A stretch of 64,000 bases of DNA from Blasia pusilla (GCA_050084515.1 CM114271.1:29512001-29576000), one strand, 5' to 3'; shown: positions 30,346 through 43,059, counted from the stretch's first letter. Translations and numbers: made by a program. The notes: generated by a model not told the origin, from the letters alone.

Positions 30346-33300
30346 CCATACTATAATTTGAGGGGGGTTACTTATTTTGGTAATTCTTCCTCCCAAAGAA
30401 GTGAAGCCTCTCCACAAGTAGTAATATGAAATTTCATATTGTAGGAAAAAGTTGAAATAAGTTGAGGTTACTGAAAAATCCAAGCGGCTCTATATTTCAA
30501 TGTGATGTGATTTGATTTGCAATGGCCCTATATTCAAATGTTATGTGATTTGATTTACATCAAAAAACATGTTAGATCAATAATAAAAGAGCAATCTTTT
30601 TAAGTAACAAGCGATCGTAAGACACATGTAACTTCACTAGCCTTAAAACTTAAGAAATCACCCGAGTTCTCTAATTTGGAGTAAAGGTGTGGAAGGAAGT
30701 ACGTAGTGAGGTGACGATAGAAGTAGAGGCAACGTCAAATTGAAGGTGGTGAAAGAAGTGGAGGAAGCATCATTTTCCTGAAGTAGTGGCTTTTACAATG
30801 AGATTCCTTCTTCTTCCAGGGTGTCGTTATAGATGTGTTTTTGCATCTATTTTGATTTCTTCATTGGTCCTCTAGATCCCTACATTCAAGTTTGTTCTGC
30901 TATACAATCAAAGTTTCAAGAAGGAAGCTCTTATAAGATTATGATCTAATTTGATTATAATTAGTCTATGAGAATTTTCAGAGCTTTTTGGATCTTTTGA
31001 GTTACCTTTAGTCATGATCGCCAATTTCAAATTGTTCAATTTGACACTGGATAATGCTTCCACGTATTTTCCATGAGTGGAAATTTTAGAACTTGAAGAG
31101 GTCACAAACTATTGATGCTCATTGCTGAGGCGGATTGATGTTCAAGGAAGATCAAAGATCTTAGTCCAGCGTTCATGCACCTTGAACCACTTCTTAATTT
31201 CCTATGGCTCCCAAATCTTGGGAACTCTAGCAGATGCTCCTCATTTCTAATTCCTTGCTTTGATCCATATCTGAGCACTTTCTCCAACTTTTGTTGTCCT
31301 GCAGAGCTGATTGAATGATTTATGACGCACATCACGCCTCGGGTTCAGATTAGCCGAGCTGTGATCCAAAGATAGAATTGTGAGACACTTCCAATTTGAC
31401 TCAAACTCTCAAATCATTGCAAACCCACATTAATTTTTGTATCGCTCTCCTTGTATAGAACCTTCTTCCTTCTCAGCCATACTTGATACCTTTCCAAAGC
31501 GAACGGGACCAATTTGCATGTTCATACAGTCCAATTTATAGCACTCAATCCTAGCAGGGATTAGACATAATAGTGGGCCTAACCCCATCATGCTCAATCT
31601 CGCCATGACTAGAAATGATTCACGAGCTAAGGCACCTGGCTGATTTGGGCACAACCAAGTGCCTCAACTCAAAATTATGCCATTGTAATATTTGGTTCAT
31701 AATGGAACTCATAAGTATAAATAAGGTTAGTGCAGAATTTTTAGCTAAAGATGTTCCCACTTCTTCCACTAAAAAGCGAGTTTCCATCTTCAAGGGCAAC
31801 ATCCCATGTGCCTTTGATACACTAAGTTTTTCAATGACTTCGTGCTACAATTGATAGAGGGACTTGATTTCTAGTTCAGCTAGATCTTCACAATCCAGCT
31901 TGCATGCAACTAATCCACTGCCATGCCTAGAACCCACTAAAATTGCGTTGTACCCATGGCCATCATTGAGATTGGTTTGTTTCAACAATGACCCAACAAA
32001 GAATTTTTGAGTAAATCTAAAAGATGTTTGTTGTTCCATCAGTAGGACCTAGCACTTTGCTTCATGGAGGTGGCTATCAAAAGGGATTCCATAGTTTCTT
32101 ACATATCATGCACTATACTCCATGTATTCCTAGAATATTTCACTCCTCACCATTTAAGGGAGGATTTCTGACCACAAATTGCTCATTGAGTGAAATCTCC
32201 TCCTCTAAATTACCTCGGCACTTATTTCCTCCCTCAGCTCTCCCCCTCAACATTACTTCTGTAAGTTTCAAAGTATTTTAACCTTGAGCTATTATAGTAT
32301 GTTGGGCTTTGTTTTTGCAATGGTATTTTTTCTTCCCCCATTGGAGGAAAAACCTATTACTTTAGGCATATAGTGCTACATGAGAGAACAGTGTAACACA
32401 AAGAGGTAGGGACATTTGTCTTCCCATGTGTGAGATGTGTAGATGTGGCTCTTGCAAGATCCTACTAACTATAGATCTTGATCTAAGGAGAAAATAGCTT
32501 TTTATGGAGTATTGTGTATACACTCACTTTCTCCTATCCCCATAATTTGACTAACGTCTGTCAGTGACAACAACAATCCGTTCCATAATGGAATACAATC
32601 ACCGTATGTCCAACGCCCTCATTCCCATGAAATCTAAACCATCGTCAAATCTATGGCAAAAAGTTACGAAGAGGAGCACATACTCCATGCCCATCCTGAT
32701 AGGGTTCAAAATTTTTGAGCCAATCATAAAATCGATGATCAAGATTCTGTGGGCTTGAAGCTCAAGTCCAAAAAATGCGCAAGGATTTTAGCGGTACCTT
32801 CGCATTCGTACTAATTGTGAGTCAAACGCACCATGGCACTTGATGGACTACAATACACCACAATCATGCCCATACGATGCCGATGCATTAAACGAGCATT
32901 CTGACTTGTTAATTTAGTGGTGAGAGATGTCTTTGAGATTGTATGTTTTCTCTTCCAATGCTAGTTATTATTACGTGGATCCGATCACTTCTTTGGTTTG
33001 GTTCTAATTCTATTATTCTCCATTTTCCCCTTTTTTTTCTTTCCTTGAAAAATATTACTTATTTTTGAATTTTTGAATGGGGAGGCTAAAGATCTTCCAA
33101 ATAGGATAAAATTACTTTTTTAATGATGTGTGTATGTGACTATGGTTCATACTATAGTAGGGTTACTATTACTATTATGTATGGCAAGTGAGTGGGAGAG
33201 AGAGGTTGCAATTCATTTAGATCTTTCATTGTTGAGTATACTAGTAAGGGGCTGTTTAATATTTTCCTCATGTATAATTTGAATCTCTTTGATGAAGAAA

Positions 33301-33425
33301 AGGTGGCCAAAGATTCGGTTTTGACTCTTTGACCAAGTAAAAATGGTGATTTTTTTCTTTTTTCTTTTTTTCTTGGGGGGGAGGAGGGGATGGGTTGTGG
33401 TTTCTAGGTTGGGAACCATGTGTGC
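30346..33425. other. Intergenic sequence with weak coding-like remnants
   Basis: Minus-strand frames at 31,620-31,802 and 31,845-32,039 adjoin and read like one decayed protein ('GYNAILVGSRHGSGLVACKL'), but the family was not recognised. A short direct repeat, 'atgtgatttgattt', occurs near 30,506 and 30,544. No other feature could be supported. Confidence 0.4.
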
Positions 33426-33700
33426 AAGGTTGCATGAAAATGGATTTGTTTGTCCCTAGTATGTACAAGTCCACCAAAATGCCATATTTCCTCCATGCAT
33501 GGTTTTTTTTTAGGAACTCGTGTGGCTAGTGCAAAGGCAAGGTGTGAGAGAGAATTGCATGGATGGGTCAACGAGGGTATGGGATATGGACGAGAGTGGT
33601 TGCAGGTGCAGAGGTGCAAGCTTAGACCCTGAGGGATTTGGGACTTTTCCCACAAGAACAAGTTTGGCCCTAAGATGGACATAAGTCCGCATGCAGCCTT
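33426..33700. repeat. Foldback/MITE-like repeat, copy 1
   Basis: It starts 'aaggttgcatgaaaatgg' and ends 'gtccgcatgcagcctt', imperfect inverted termini of the form AAGGTTGCATG...CATGCAACCTT. It contains the words 'atggacataagtcc' shared with copies 2 and 3. It is non-coding and about 275 bp long. Confidence 0.5.
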
Positions 33701-34297
33701 GCATATTTCTCATGGGACACATTATGGAAACAAGTGGATTATTAAGTACTTGACCTTCTTTTCCTAGGTCTAAGAATCATATGTCAACTTGTTCCCCTTG
33801 CACCTAATTCAAGGCTAAATTCAAGGCATTTCACACCACATTTGTCATACCATCATAGAAGAGTAAGTATTATCTCGATCATTATATTAATAATTTCATT
33901 TTATGAGAAGCTCACTCAAACATGCTCATACGATTCCCATGATCGAAAAAAAGAATATTCTAGTTAAGTGATAACATTCAATGTTGAAGAAAAGTGATAA
34001 AAAAACATGCATTCCAATCACTCTTTCACATGTCATTTGTAGAACAGTCTTGGATAAAAGAGTAGTCATGATTCCAATGTTCTAGTCTATTGATCAAAAT
34101 CATGAATATTCTAAACTAGTGATTAAATCAAGTATGTTGTAGTCAACACTTCATAAAAATTAAGTAATAAAATGCTCCAAATCATTAGGCTCATGTTTAC
34201 GGCATTTTGCGACAATAACATTGATAATCCCAAACACTCGTCAAAATCTTCCCTCGATTGAATTTTTTCCTTCAAAGTCTTGGATATATATATATGC

Positions 34298-34786
34298 AAA
34301 GTTGTACATGGACAAAGTACACATCAACGGACTTATGTCCATCCCTAAGACGGACATGTATGTATGGGCCCGCCCTAACCACGACAAAGACCAAGGCTCC
34401 ATCAACCCGCACCCAGTCCAACAACCCATTTCCTATTCCAAGGCGAGGCGAGCCTGATGTTGGCCTTTCCAAGGGAGGTATGGGCTTGGTACATGCTTCT
34501 AAACATGTGGTAAAAATGGCTTGCATTGAGCGCGCTTGGCCATGCATGGGCCTACCACATGGCCCGCGGGCCAAGCATGAGCTTGATGCAGACCATGAGA
34601 TGGCTCATAGCCCGTACACTTGTTCAATCCCTGCTCGCCTCTCTTAATCCAAGCATGTATCCGATCCTGCATTGCAAGCCCACGTGGGAGATTGAGATAC
34701 CAAAACACTATGGATAGGGAACCCGTTGGGCATGTTTGTAAACATGTCCATCCCATGGAGAGAAAAGTCCCTTTCCATGCAACCTT
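34298..34786. repeat. Foldback/MITE-like repeat, copy 2
   Basis: It starts 'aaagttgtacatggac' and ends 'tttccatgcaacctt'. The interior contains 'acggacttatgtccatcc' and the 21-bp word 'gggaacccgttgggcatgtt' (plus t), also found near 46,347. GC-rich 'ggcccgcgggcc' palindromes lie inside. No protein domain was recognised in the open frames. Confidence 0.5.
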
Positions 34787-35738
34787 AGGTATATAAACTA
34801 TAATATGGAACATTCTCTCCATATTTCTAGACTACATCTCTACAACTCTTGCATACCTCATGTTTGGTACAGTTTTCGAGAAGATGGAAAAAAACTTTGT
34901 CGGGAAGCCTCTGAACATGCTTTCAAAAGATGTCAATATCCCATTGAAAGCAAGTTTGAGCAAGGAATAGGGATCTTTTGTAGAATCCCTTTGCACACGT
35001 AGATTCTCCAATGGCTTCAATTGCTTTAGACTATCACTACAATATTTGCAACAACTTTGTGAGTCTTAAAATCCATACTCCAGTCGCAACTTTATGAGTA
35101 TTGCACTCACAAATTTAAGAAGTTGATTCGTAGTTAGTGACTTTGATGCAGCCCGAAAGAACCATTTTATTAAAAATTTTATGAATTTTCCATAGCTTGT
35201 AGTTGGTTCTTAAGGAAATTCCACTAGACTTGAAAAAATCTTACAACATTGCAATTGTATTGGCAGCATAAGTTTGCCAGTACAAGCCAATTATAAGTCT
35301 CTCTTGCAATTAGCTTTCTGGGAAATTTTGGGATTTATTTCATACTTGCTAGTTCATTTCCATGCAATACAACTGATTCAATATTTCATTCACACAAGCC
35401 GAATGATGCACCAAAGGAAAAATATTTATATATATGGCTAAATTTTGTACAAATTTTGAAGAGCAGTATCATCTACTAGTGTCAAAATTCCTACCTACCT
35501 CGTTGGCGTGCAGCTAATGTAATAGTACTAATGAGCCACGCATGCGAGACTGCATTAGACTTGTAGAAGGTCCAACACTTAAAGACATGTCACTTAGCCT
35601 AAAATAGCCAAATAGAGGAATTGGTATAATATCAATCTAGATGTAATGGAACTATAGTTGCTCTCCTTTTCCGACGAGCTAGGATGAAGGTATGCCCAAA
35701 CAACACATTGACTGCCTACACCATTGACACTTTAGAAC
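34787..35738. other. Intergenic sequence between foldback repeats
   Basis: AT-rich sequence without a recognisable protein, RNA gene or transposon end. Confidence 0.45.
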
Positions 35739-36019
35739 AAGGTTGCATAAGGATAAATTCCTTGTCCTTGTCCACGGACATGCCCATGTATGTGGACTTA
35801 TGTCCGTGCAATGGAAGGACTTTTCCATGTGGATCCCATCATCCCATTTTTTCTCATTCCCTCCACTCCCTCCCCCCTTATTGCCCACTTATCCTTGCCC
35901 TACCTTCTATCATAAGCTATAAGTATGGCCCCCACCTCTTGTAATCCATATCCGTGGACATGTCCAAACTTATCCGTCCATGTCTGTCCTAAGGATGGAC
36001 TTGTCAATTTTTATGCAAC
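35739..36019. repeat. Foldback/MITE-like repeat, copy 3
   Basis: It starts 'aaggttgcataaggata' and ends 'caatttttatgcaac'. Palindromic 'ggacatg(c/t)cc' words and 'ggacttatgtccgtgcaa' lie inside. It is about 281 bp and related to copies 1 and 2 by its termini and internal words. Confidence 0.5.
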
Positions 36020-36164
36020 GATGCTTTAAAACTTAGCTATTGGCCAACTATGATGTAACACAAGCTTCTATACTCAAGCTATATACACTACAAGACCACA
36101 TCATGTAGTGTAGTTTCCACAATATTTCCTACTTCCTCATAAGATGACTCCCTAGTTCCCATTC

Positions 36165-36600
36165 TCTCTTCCATACATCATAACATTACTTGGAAACTTA
36201 GTAACTTTTTCCTAATCTCTTTGGTCTCATAATTTTGTGTTGTTCCAATATAGCTTTCATTTGAAAGGCCTCTTGGTCTTGAACTAGGATTGGATCAAGT
36301 TTAGAACTCTTCTTCCTTGTGTTCTTCAAGTCGGATCTTGATGGGTATCATAAAAAATTTCCTTCAATTAACTTGCATGGAACACATCATGAACTTTCTT
36401 CATATCCAACACTTATCTCAATTGGTATAACACCCCCTTAACTCTTGTGAGCATCTCAAAAGGTCTTGCATATCTTGGCGTCATATTACCAAAACTACTT
36501 GAAGGTTGTTGGTACAACCTTGGTCTTAGCCAAACAAAACCCCAACTTTAAAGATCACATCTTTCATATGAATATGACTTGCTTCTTGTTGCAATGTTAA
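36165..36600 (-). pseudogene. Decayed Ty3/gypsy integrase C-terminus with possible chromodomain remnant
   Basis: On the minus strand one frame reads 'MTPRYARPFEMLTRVKGVLY' followed by 'KKVHDVFHAS' and 'LKEIF'. This fits the 'PRYYGPF...YQL...HPVFHVSLLK' region of chromovirus integrases. Downstream 'FKTKRPFK' and 'KLYWNNTKL', with stops, could be what remains of a chromodomain, but that is weak. It is unrelated in sequence to the PHD-bearing element. No LTRs were found around it. Confidence 0.6.
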
Positions 36601-37920
36601 GTAATTCTAATGATAAGAAATCTTCTTCTTAGTCCTACAAACTCTCAACAACAAAGTATATTTATGGTATTTAGTTGAAGCTTCTAAAATTTGACGCCAG
36701 AAAAATTTGTTTGGAAATATATGGTAATTTTCAAGAAAATAATATCCAACCAAACCTAGATCGAAGACTGACTATTTTCTTTTTGGGACCAATTCTCTCT
36801 TGGTATCTATATATGGCCAGAAGATAACTTTTAAAGTTTACTCAATTCCAGCTAGTTATTTGATAAAAATACAAACGAACCCCTTATTTTAGTCCATCTT
36901 ATAAATACCATTCGAAAAGAGATCCAGATTGCATCGAGCTAGGTTAACGCATAACCACGGTTCTCCACATGCATTTACTACGACCCCTAACACATCTATA
37001 TTATTTAAAGAGGATGGGGTTTGGGAAGCTCTCCTCTGGTGTTGACAAGTAAGCTTTTTTAAGCCTCCCCTATAGACATGTGTACAAGAGCATTTAACTA
37101 AGTGATAACAAAAAGAACTAAGGGAGTTTTTTCACCCGTGCGTCGAGCGAACAAGATGCTAGTGCCTTCTTAAAGGGGTGTGTAGTTCCCATCACAACTC
37201 ACTTTGTTCACAACCTCTAATAGAGGCTTGGTTTCTTTTACATTTTGACCACTTTTAAGTTTTTCATAGAGGGGTAGCCCAAAGTCGTATGCAACGCGAA
37301 AGCAGTCATTGCAAATGACGATGTTGCTGTGTGAATAGCAAACATTTGCTTTCCGGGACAAAATTTGAACCAAAACTTCTAAAAAAATTCTAAGATTTTC
37401 CAAAATAAGATGAACCCCGGTTCGCTTGGCGGCACCTTGTTAAATGTGTCCCACTTTGAACAACAATCATGATCCGGAGCGCACGGTTCCGAAAACTTTT
37501 ACTCGGAGTGTAAGGTAAACGTACCTTTAGTGGATTCCGGCGGCAGGTCCTCCGCTTGTTGATGCAGTTTAGAAACCACGTTTAAAGTCGCGCCCCTTCT
37601 TCCAAAAAATATTCGCTTTCCTCATCGGAAAGAAAAAATATCGAGTTGAAGGGATGATAGAGCCGCGGCGTTTCACTCTTTTCAACTGCTTTCAAGTTCT
37701 GTATAAGAATGAAATGGGAATTATGATGGAAGAAAGTTGGCGTATAGATATGCAGGTCTATGTGGTCCTGACAGGTGTAACATGCGAAAGCTTGAACTTT
37801 ATCTTTTTCAATCGCCACATGGCTCTGACCCTTTGGTGACTCTAACATGGGTAATTTTGGCCGTTTGCAAAATTTCCCATATTTTTCATAAGTCAACGGG
37901 GATGTATAAAACAGTTTCTA
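36601..37920. other. Intergenic sequence
   Basis: No protein family, RNA gene or transposon terminus was recognised. The 104-codon minus-strand frame at 37,582-37,896 has no domain resemblance. Confidence 0.45.
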
Positions 37921-38234
37921 GTGATCATCTAACTATGTTGCCGGTTTCATCGTCATCCATTTGGAATTTGGGTTGGGAGACAAATAATGTTAGCACCTCT
38001 CAGCTTTCATTTTTAGTACAATGTAGAAAATTGACACGCATGTAGAAAATTGACATGCCCAACCTTTTAATGTTCGATTTATCATTAGACAATGTTCCAC
38101 TATTTGAGAGATACTAGCAAGAATGCCCGTGCTATGTATAGGTGTAAAATGAACATGATTTTAATCTAAGTATTCTTGTCGATTGCCAACCCTCTTCCGG
38201 CGCTATGAAACCGGCAACATAGTTAGATGATCAC
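37921..38234. repeat. MITE-like element with 30-bp perfect terminal inverted repeats
   Basis: Positions 37,921-37,950 ('gtgatcatctaactatgttg' and ten more bases) are the exact reverse complement of 38,205-38,234, with 254 bp between. The interior is non-coding. A second short inverted pair, 'cacacttcttat' and 'ataagaagtgtg', lies just to the right (about 38,232-38,283). This suggests a small foldback DNA transposon or a hairpin-forming transcript. No clear target duplication was seen. Confidence 0.7.
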
Positions 38235-38517
38235 ACTTCTTATAGAATTTCTTTTTTGCCGGTTTCATTGTCATAAGAAGTGTGAGCTTCTTTTTTCTTA
38301 CCCTCTACTTATAATAACCCCCATGTGTTTGCTTAATAGTATAGATATGGATAAGTGGACTTTTCCCATCGATGGTTGTCCTACGCTTATGCTTCTTTTC
38401 AAAGATTTTCTCCTCTCTTTCCATTTTATCACTCTCCAAATATCTATTTCATGCTTAGGCCTTTTGTAGCCATCACATCCATGAGTTATCCAATTTTGTT
38501 ATTATGTGTTGTTGTTA

Positions 38518-38527
38518 TTTATATATA

Positions 38528-38588
<61 letters not shown>
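38518..38588. repeat. (TA)n microsatellite
   Basis: A nearly uninterrupted TA dinucleotide run of about 70 bp, with one break near 38,535. It is a typical AT microsatellite prone to slippage. Confidence 0.95.
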
Positions 38589-38589
<1 letters not shown>

Positions 38590-38592
<3 letters not shown>

Positions 38593-40165
38593 TTCCATTG
38601 TGTTTTCTTCATTTCACATAAGTCTTCCAAAGCTATTTCTATTCCGTATACGTTACTTTGTTAGAAATTATGTGTATTCCCTTATTCCTTCTTTTTCTTT
38701 CCTTTCACATAATGCATCTTAAATAAAAAGAAAAACATGGTAGTGATCATATGCGGTTCTAGTGGTAGAGAATAAAACCAAACATTCTATTATATGAGCC
38801 ATCTGTCCTTGGCTTTTTGCAAGTCCAATTTAGAGGATACTTATAAGATTAATTATTTGATTTGATTTGGACTCCTTTGTTGGTTGTAAGATTTAACTAA
38901 GTCTCTTGTTAGTAAAAATAACTAGTTTAATGGTTGAAAAAATCCTTACATCCTTAAAAATCTCATGAAGAAATTTTTAAGTTTAAAAATAATATTTCTT
39001 TGAGAAATTTCATAATGATAAAATTTGCAAGAATAATTATAACTTTGTAAGTGCGTATAAGTGACAAGATTGAGTTTAGATTTTGAAAAATGAATTTATG
39101 GTATCTATAGAGTGTTTTACATTCCTTAACCCTTACTACATAATAGTAGTGTCTAGTCATGGGTTTTTTACAAAGTAATTTTGGATAGGTCGTCATAGGT
39201 GTTGTACATGAAAGGTATTTCATTTGCTTTACGTGTAAAATTTCACGTGTCAATATTCAAAATTGATCACTCTATATTTGGTTGATTAAATTTAGAAAAA
39301 AATATTTCGTGAAACCAATTTAAAGGACACAAAAACTAGTGTTTAGTGATTCAAAAGCTTGAACATGATCCTTTTAGTCATGCAGTCGGAGAAAACTTTG
39401 TCAACAACACTATTAGGTCATAATTTCTTAAAATAATGTTTAATATTACTAAAGTTGTAGAGCATATGTGGATTGCTCATTGTCTTAACGAGATTATGGA
39501 TGGTTAGAAATTGAGAATACTACTTCAGTTCATCTTTCCGTTTGATGTTTATTGCTAGATTTTTGTTACCAATCTCCAATTCCACATTTTGGTGAAGGCA
39601 TGGTAATGCATTCAGAATTTGAGTCATTTGACTCTATTATGAGTCGAGAAGAGAATCTCAGGTATCATATCTCCTAGTCTCTCATCCTATTCTAAGAATT
39701 GTGAAAATTTGTCTTCTTTCTTCATGTGAAAGTTTCCTCACTACATTTTTGAATTTCATAAACCTTAAGGTATAGAAGATTATCAAGGATTTGAGCTTAT
39801 AAAGCTATTATCACTTCTAAGTCTGAAATTGGAATTGTGAACTATGTTTGGAATTCTAGTGAAACTCTCTAAATTTGTGATAAGCTCAATGTTACATCCA
39901 CTTTAAGAGGTGTTACTTCATAAGTTCATCTAGTAACATGAATAAGAAAATAATTATCAACGATAGAACTTGGTGAAACTTTTGCGTCTTTCTCATAACC
40001 TTTGGCGTAGTGAGGTCCTTATTGTTCTTCAACACATGTGCTTGAAATAACTTACAGTTATTCTTTGTTCGTGCTAAGAATGAACTCTACATGTTTCCTT
40101 TCACCGTCACATCCTCCAACAATCTTGCATTGAGATGTGAATGAACACTGGAATGTGAATGAATA
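38590..40165. other. AT-rich intergenic sequence
   Basis: No recognisable gene or transposon motif. The short open frames show no domain. Confidence 0.45.
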
Positions 40166-40168
40166 CTT

Positions 40169-40520
40169 GAAAGTCAGTCTTTAAATAATGCTTGCATCAT
40201 GTTAATTCCCCAATGTTACCACTATACTAGAGCAAGATTTTGGGGTAACTTATTAGAATGAAAATCCATGTCCAAGGCCACTATACCACTCTTGTAAATT
40301 AGAGGAAGGAATTCTTGTAAAACTATGTAACGATCCTCGTTAGAGTGTGAAAATCAGTGGTTAAATAATACTTGCATCATTTTCAGTCCCCAAGGCCACC
40401 CCTCAATAGGGAAATATTTTGGGGAAACATATCACAATGAAAATCCATGTTTGAGGCAACTATACCACTCTCGCAAGTGCGAGGAAGGAATTCTTATAAA
40501 AATACATAATGATTTTTATA
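40169..40520. repeat. Diverged tandem duplication, unit about 180 bp
   Basis: The unit starting 'gaaagtcagtctttaaata' at 40,169 recurs at 40,349 as 'gaaaatcagtggttaaata'. Matching continues through 'aatgaaaatccatgt', 'ccactct(t/c)g' and 'gaggaaggaattctt'. Divergence is substantial, and the function is unknown. Confidence 0.8.
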
Positions 40521-40524
40521 TAAT

Positions 40525-41640
40525 GTGGCATCTATTTGATGCGGCCAGCTTCACTTCATGTAACATACACGAGAGGAGCGGATTTGAATTTTAAATTTTA
40601 AATATTTGTTTTAAAAGAAATTTATGTACATCCCATCCCGAATTACGGGTTTTTAAATCACCCTTTACAAAACACGTCCAAGGTGACACGGGAAGAAAAG
40701 CCCTTTTGAAAAATCTGCTGTTCCAAAAACATTTTGCAAGTAACACAAATTCGTTCTAGACATGACACGTTGAAATCTTCGATTGATTCTCAGTAGATCA
40801 AGAATGGTCCTCCGAGAATATTACAGAGTAATTTTTATATAGACCCTAATTTATATTAAAGTGATGCATTGTTTCAGGATAATGTCATATCCCCCTCAGA
40901 AAAATTTTTTTCTATGTTATCTCTGAGACTTATGTTATCGTGAATGTTCTTTTGATCTATTAAACGTTTTCCGGGTATTTTTCTTTCAGTTATTGTGAAG
41001 TGCAAATGTATTTTAAATCCATAGGACTTTTTTTTCTAAAAATAATTCACGTGATATAATTCCTTCGTCATCAAACACGTAAAATGAAAGGACCGAAGAG
41101 GGAAAAAGGGACATGCTTTTGGGTGGCAACGGTGCACGGAGAGCGAGATCTCCATATTCCCCGGAGCGGGAAACATGATAAGGTAATTGTTTCGGAATAA
41201 GCTGTGAAAGGTCTATGTTCGTTTTCATGTTCGCATGACCTCTACTTGTATGCCTTCCCTTTGTCTTATTTCTGTGCGGGTATGGCATATTTTATTTGAA
41301 ACCTTCCCTTTTTGTTTTTCTCTTAACCTTTGACCATCCCACGCTACTTGTTCCCTGCTCGATCCGCTTGGAGGATCACCGTGTTAGGCATGGGACGGCT
41401 GAAGTCTACCACCGCCAGATCGTCCCCTAATTTGGGTACGATCTCATGATTCCTCACGAACACACCAGACAGTACTCATATGGTAGAAAAGCCTGAAGTC
41501 AGATCGAGAAGGGTTGAAACCTCCCCAGAATCAATCCGGGGTTACGAGTAATCGTAGCCGGCTAAAATCAAAATTCCCGATTCAATCCAAACTCGTCGGA
41601 AGAAAACTGGCAGGTTTAGGGGGGATTTCTTTGTAAACGT
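40525..41640. other. Intergenic sequence
   Basis: No gene recognised. Composition becomes more GC-rich towards 41,350 onward. Confidence 0.45.
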
Positions 41641-41670
41641 ATCTGAAAAGCCGGTTGGAAATCTAAATTT

Positions 41671-41730
41671 ACCGGTCCGGGCTCTGGAACACCGGTTTCT
41701 GTACCGGTTTCTGTAGATTTCTGTACCGGT
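41671..41730. repeat. Cluster of ACCGGT palindromes
   Basis: ACCGGT occurs at 41,671, 41,691, 41,703 and 41,725, three of them in a degenerate 'accggtttctgt' unit. Such dense repetition of a 6-bp palindrome could be a protein-binding array or a minor slippage product. Confidence 0.6.
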
Positions 41731-42360
41731 TCTCGTGGAAAAACTCCCCGGACTATGCCCAGAATCAACGAGGGAGAGTAGAGACTCTCCGCGCACCAAC
41801 TTACCAAGCACTCGCACTGGATTGTCCCCTTACTTCCTTGCACGGATATTTGGTTGGGCGTGCCGGGGCGATCATGAAACGTCTTTGGCCACGGGCCAGG
41901 ATACCGTATACCATAGTACCGTACCACTCCTGCCAACCTAGACAACAAGCCACCCCGACTGTCGCGCATCCCGTTAGAAACTACGAGGGAGTAATCTTTG
42001 ATACGTACTCGCGGGAATCTATGCAAAGCATCCGGCACGATGCAGCCCGTCAGCAAGGGTGGGAGGGGGGGCAGGCCGCACGTCAGACCATCCATACTGT
42101 TCAATCAAAAAGTGGATTGATACGCCGTCATATTCGTGGGAATCGATGCGTGGCATGCGGCACGATATACCCCGTGTTACTCGTCAGCCTGGACCGAACG
42201 GGAAACACGTAGAGGCCTACACGAAGAGGCAGACAGGAAACGAGTGCCACGTGTCTTTCTTTTCTGCCAATTCTCATTTTTTTCTAGCATAGAGGGGTTG
42301 AACCATGGACACTGCAATCCAGCATAGATCCAATTTTTGCCTTCCCACTGTTCAACGATT

Positions 42361-42418
42361 CATGGGCGTGCGACACAATATTTGCAGGTTGGGCACATAT
42401 TGTGTCGCATCGCCCATG
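42361..42418. repeat. Near-perfect hairpin with a 21-22 bp stem
   Basis: The left arm (42,361-42,381, beginning 'catgggcgtgcgacac') pairs with the right arm (42,397-42,418, ending 'gcatcgcccatg') through 21 base pairs with a single bulged base and a loop of about 15 bases. Arm length is of small-RNA size. There is no coding context. It could be a small-RNA precursor, part of a foldback element or the end hairpin of a mobile element. Confidence 0.8.
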
Positions 42419-42419
42419 T

Positions 42420-43050
42420 GTATGGACAATCTAGTCATGGTCCTTTTTTTTGGGAATGTGGAGCCGGATCCAAAGTCTCATTAGTTGGGCAACGGTTCAT
42501 GGAGAACTCTTTTCGTCCTGATTATTTATTTTTTCAATTTTTCGTTAATTAAAAACGTTGGGCCAATTTGGGCCCAAAACTTTTGGGCACATAAAAATCG
42601 ATGATCTTATATGGTCACCTCGATCCTACGCGCTTGGGATCAAGCCCCGAGAGATGTAATCTATATTATTAGTGAAGAACAATGTACATCACCTCGCGAC
42701 TCTCACCACTATGAGTTTGTTGTTCACATCTCTGAGGGTCATGGGATATTTCTTAAGGTCATTGAGTAGTCGGTTTTGGGGGTCAATCTAGTCATTTGAT
42801 CATTCTAGAGTAACTAGTGTGGCGGCCCATATGGGTATATTAGCTTGCAATAGTGGGGAGAGCATTAAGAGACAATCATCACTCAATGATCTCTGTTGGT
42901 GATTTTTCTACTCCATAAGTAAGATGCTCATGCAATGCACAAGTAAAAAAAAATGTTTTTTATCTAAGAATATTTTTTAATACTATATTACAAGTGTAGT
43001 CACTTTTTTTTTTTTTATGGTGTATCATTTCCTATCGTCATATGGATGGA
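42420..43050. other. Sequence downstream of the Helitron helicase relic
   Basis: The 3' end of a Helitron (short hairpin then CTRR) should lie in or near here on the minus strand, but no convincing terminus was identified. No other feature was recognised. Confidence 0.4.
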
Positions 43051-43059
43051 GCTCTTTTG

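Noticed and set aside
38355-38722. Ile/Tyr-rich open frames
   Set aside because: They are produced by the (TA)n microsatellite.
41542-42212. Overlapping ORFs of 91-162 codons on both strands
   Set aside because: They reflect locally higher GC content with fewer stops; no domain or composition supports coding.
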